Assembly: GCA_964580675.1 (NCBI GenBank)
Contig: CAZOLI010000013.1
Span: 19,277 to 83,276 of the forward strand
Source of the DNA: CAZOLI01 sp964580675
Lineage (GTDB): Bacteria; Planctomycetota; MHYJ01; CAYXQY01
DNA length: 64,000 nucleotides
Direction of reading: 5' to 3'
Shown: in pieces, positions 61,953-64,000 of the stretch
How the letters are laid out: each line of letters opens with the position of its first letter
How positions within the stretch are numbered: the stretch's first letter is position 1
The notes under the pieces: model-generated
What the model was told of the DNA's origin: nothing
What the model saw: the letters and a program-made list of their open reading frames with translations, nothing else
Database searches by the model: none
Made by a program: the position numbers and the translations under genes

Positions 61953-63659
61953 ATGAACGAAGCATACCCGGAAGAAACGTACAACGAAGAGGAGTTTGTC
62001 GAAGAAGAGTACCACGAGGAAGGAGAATCCTGGGTGGACAACCTCACCCCCTACCTTGGCATATACGGATCCTCAACCATCTTCCACGTATTGCTTCTTG
62101 CACTTCTTGCCGCCATCGCCATTGGACCGGGCGCCGAGGAGGAGGACGCAAATATTCAGGTAAAAGCCCCCGATAAGGAGAAACAGGAGGTCGAGATGGA
62201 AAAGCTCAAGAAAAAGCGAACCGTCGAATCTCCTGTAAAGGATGATAAAGTTGTCGAACAGCCGAAAATCGTCAAGGAAGAGTCCGACCACAACGAAGAA
62301 GACGTCGACAAGGAATTAAACGAGGACAGGGGCGAGAGCAAAGAATTTCATTCGGACGCGAATATGCGAAAAGATAACGTCGGAGATACCGTCGGTCTTG
62401 GGGGCAATGCCGGTGGTAACTTCGGCAGGGGGCAGGGAGGAAATGAAAACCTTGGAACAAGAGGATCCAGCGGCAAAACACAGCTTGCGGTTCTCGACGC
62501 CCTGAAATGGCTGGCCCGCCATCAATCCGACGATGGACACTGGGACATTTACGGATATCGCAACCAGTGCAACAGTTCATCCACTCCCTGCAAACGCTAC
62601 GTGGAGGAGAACCGGTCGATTCACAACGTTGGCGTGACCGGACTCGCACTTCTGGCCTATCTTGGATCCGGCTTCACGCACATGAACAATAATGTATATT
62701 GTGTTGATTGTGACGTTCTCCTGGAAAAACCGGAGGATCTGGAAAACGAGCACAAAGGCATCAACTTCGGAGATGTCGTGAAAAAAGGCCTGTTCTGGTT
62801 AAAAAACCAGCAGAACGAGAAAGGTGCGTTCGAGACCAACGGGAACAAGCCGATGTACGACCACGCCATTGCCTCAATGGCATATGCGGAGGCCTACGGC
62901 ATGACCGGTTCCAATGTTCTGGAAAAATATGCACAGAAGGGCATCAACTATTTGTCCAGGGCACAGAACCCGTACAAAGCCTGGCGTTACACCCACCAGA
63001 GCGGTGACAACGATACGTCGGTAACCGGATGGGCGGTCATGGCCCTGAAATCCGGCGAGATTGCCGGGTTGAATGTGGGGGCAAGTTCGTTTGAGAATGC
63101 CCTGAACTTCATCAAGGAAGTTACCGAAACCGAATACTACAGGACCGGTTACCGGAAAAAGGAGCAGGCCGGCAACAAGGTACGCGTTGAAGGGAAAAAC
63201 GACAGGTATACCAACCACCCTGCCCTCACCTCCATCGGCATGCTTGTGCGGATGTACGCCGGAGCCGATCCCGGATCCGAAGCCCTGAAAGGCGGCGTGG
63301 CCCACCTGATGGACGATCTTCCGAAGTGGGAGGACGGCGCCAAACCCAACAGCAAGGGCAACCCGATCGACTACTACTACTGGTACTATGGATCTCTGGC
63401 CATGTACATGTATGCCGGGCCGGACAGTCCCAACGCCAACATGGGCAACTACTGGAGTGAGTGGAACGACGCGATAAAAACGGCCCTTCTTCCAAACCAG
63501 AAGAAACAGGACGCCGGGTGTGAATACGGTTCCTGGGAACCGATCAGCCGGTGGTCCTTCGAGGGCGGCCGCGTCTACGCCACCGCCATCAACGCACTGA
63601 CCATGGAAGTGTATTACCGGTACGACAACGCTTTCACGGGTATGGCCAACAAAGAGTAG
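61953..63659 (+). CDS. TonB-like anchored prenyltransferase/squalene-cyclase-repeat protein
   Basis: 568 residues; CAGGAG lies 7 bases before the ATG. An acidic, Tyr/Glu-rich cytosolic N-terminus (1-30) precedes a single membrane helix (about 33-53), a Lys/Glu-rich periplasmic linker (55-150, TonB/TolA-like layout) and a Gly-rich stretch. The alpha/alpha-toroid domain then starts with ALKWLARHQSDDGHWDIYG and includes FWLKNQQNEKGAF and a YAQKGINYLSRAQNP repeat. The extra CxxC-like VDCDVLLE and NQCNSSSTPC cysteines are noteworthy. Such proteins are frequent in planctomycete-like bacteria and have no known activity. A probable paralogue begins after the terminator. Confidence 0.82.
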   Translation: MNEAYPEETYNEEEFVEEEYHEEGESWVDNLTPYLGIYGSSTIFHVLLLALLAAIAIGPGAEEEDANIQVKAPDKEKQEVEMEKLKKKRTVESPVKDDKVVEQPKIVKEESDHNEEDVDKELNEDRGESKEFHSDANMRKDNVGDTVGLGGNAGGNFGRGQGGNENLGTRGSSGKTQLAVLDALKWLARHQSDDGHWDIYGYRNQCNSSSTPCKRYVEENRSIHNVGVTGLALLAYLGSGFTHMNNNVYCVDCDVLLEKPEDLENEHKGINFGDVVKKGLFWLKNQQNEKGAFETNGNKPMYDHAIASMAYAEAYGMTGSNVLEKYAQKGINYLSRAQNPYKAWRYTHQSGDNDTSVTGWAVMALKSGEIAGLNVGASSFENALNFIKEVTETEYYRTGYRKKEQAGNKVRVEGKNDRYTNHPALTSIGMLVRMYAGADPGSEALKGGVAHLMDDLPKWEDGAKPNSKGNPIDYYYWYYGSLAMYMYAGPDSPNANMGNYWSEWNDAIKTALLPNQKKQDAGCEYGSWEPISRWSFEGGRVYATAINALTMEVYYRYDNAFTGMANKE

Positions 63660-63703
63660 TCTCTTATCACGGCATAACGAAAACACCCCGGGAAGAACAT
63701 TCG

Positions 63704-63734
63704 GAGGCGCTGCGAGAGCGGCGCCTCTTTTTTT
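63704..63734 (+). terminator. Strong rho-independent terminator
   Basis: A 10-pair stem (63704-63713 with 63718-63727, one T-G pair) closed by a GAGA tetraloop and followed by seven T. It ends the transcript of the preceding prenyltransferase-like gene. Confidence 0.92.
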
Positions 63735-63945
63735 GTGGTCTTATCCCCACGAAATAAGATCTATAATCATCGAACCCGAAACGGTCCTTTCCACAAATTG
63801 ATTCACGAAATTGAGTGAACCTCCTGGCAAAATTTTCGTTCTAATAACTGGTTGGGAATCGCAGCGAACGTTTCGTCAGTGCTGCGTTTGCTCCCCGGCT
63901 TCGCGACCTGAAATTCTAGAACACAAATTTTGTTCAGAGGACGTT

Positions 63946-64000
63946 ATGGCAAGAGAAGACGAATATTACGAGGACGAGTACTACGAAGACGAGTATTACG
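63946..64000 (+). CDS. Start of a second acidic, Tyr-rich protein (continues outside window)
   Basis: ATG 63946 with CAGAGGA upstream opens a frame MAREDEYYEDEYYEDEYY up to the window edge. The EDEYY unit repeats in tandem. The acidic Tyr/Glu-rich opening is like that of the gene at 61953, so this is likely a paralogue whose membrane helix and toroid domain lie beyond the edge. Confidence 0.6.
   Translation, partial: MAREDEYYEDEYYEDEYY

Noticed and set aside
1..64000. CRISPR arrays, tRNA, rRNA, SRP, RNase P or tmRNA genes, insertion sequences
   Set aside because: No regular spaced repeats, clover-leaf sequences, transposase genes or known RNA signatures were seen in any intergenic region.

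Overview
The window is a chromosomal segment of a draft bacterial genome. Two runs of exactly 100 N (7293-7392 and 41445-41544) are scaffold gaps. Gene density is high, both strands are used, base composition is around the mid-50s percent GC by eye, and no rRNA, tRNA, CRISPR array, prophage or insertion sequence was seen. Several traits point to an uncultivated lineage near the Planctomycetota/PVC side of the tree: prenyltransferase/squalene-cyclase-like repeat proteins with lipoprotein or single-anchor N-termini, a DUF1570-like fragment, many lipoproteins, a glutaminyl-tRNA synthetase with a YqeY tail, and an arginine pathway of the acylated type. Many cytosolic proteins are strongly acidic, which suggests a marine or saline habitat. 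The phylum is inference only.

Layout. 1-6 kb: the 3' part of a DUF1028 lipoprotein gene (minus), then a GntR-regulated ABC exporter cluster (plus), a coiled-coil HlyD-type adaptor and a prenyltransferase-like lipoprotein cut by the first gap. 7.5-12.3 kb: enolase, a small lipoprotein, an NYN/cold-shock fusion, an RsbW-type kinase and LarE. 12.5-19.4 kb (plus): hemE-hemY, leuS and glnA, the last with an attenuator-like leader. 19.4-25.5 kb: SseB-like protein, an HDAC-family deacetylase overlapping a hydantoinase-family gene, a ZIP transporter and an M28 peptidase.

25.5-32.4 kb (minus): one arginine operon in the order argG-argC-argB-argF'-argH-M20 deacylase. The carbamoyltransferase is of the acetyl/succinylornithine type, so citrulline should be made as an acylated intermediate that the M20 enzyme deacylates. 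32.8-36.1 kb: a C39-peptidase ABC exporter with its HlyD partner. 36.3-40.6 kb: a frameshifted DUF1570-like gene, a DRE-TIM condensing enzyme, GAPDH and a divergent EPSP synthase. 40.7-45.7 kb (minus): CAP protein, beta-propeller lipoprotein, methyltransferase, lexA, panD (split by the second gap) and a PEMT/ICMT-type methyltransferase.

45.9-51 kb: thiolase and 3-hydroxybutyryl-CoA dehydrogenase, then glnS and a cysteine-rich protein on the other strand. 51.4-56.7 kb (plus): acpP-fabF, a serine palmitoyltransferase-type enzyme, a GNAT-type acyltransferase resembling bacterial ceramide synthase, an NAD(P)-binding epimerase-like protein and a DUF423 protein. This is a candidate sphingolipid locus and the most interesting gene group. 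56.7-64 kb: ksgA, a rhomboid protease, pdxA and yebC (minus), then a TonB-like/prenyltransferase-fold protein and the first codons of a likely paralogue at the right edge.
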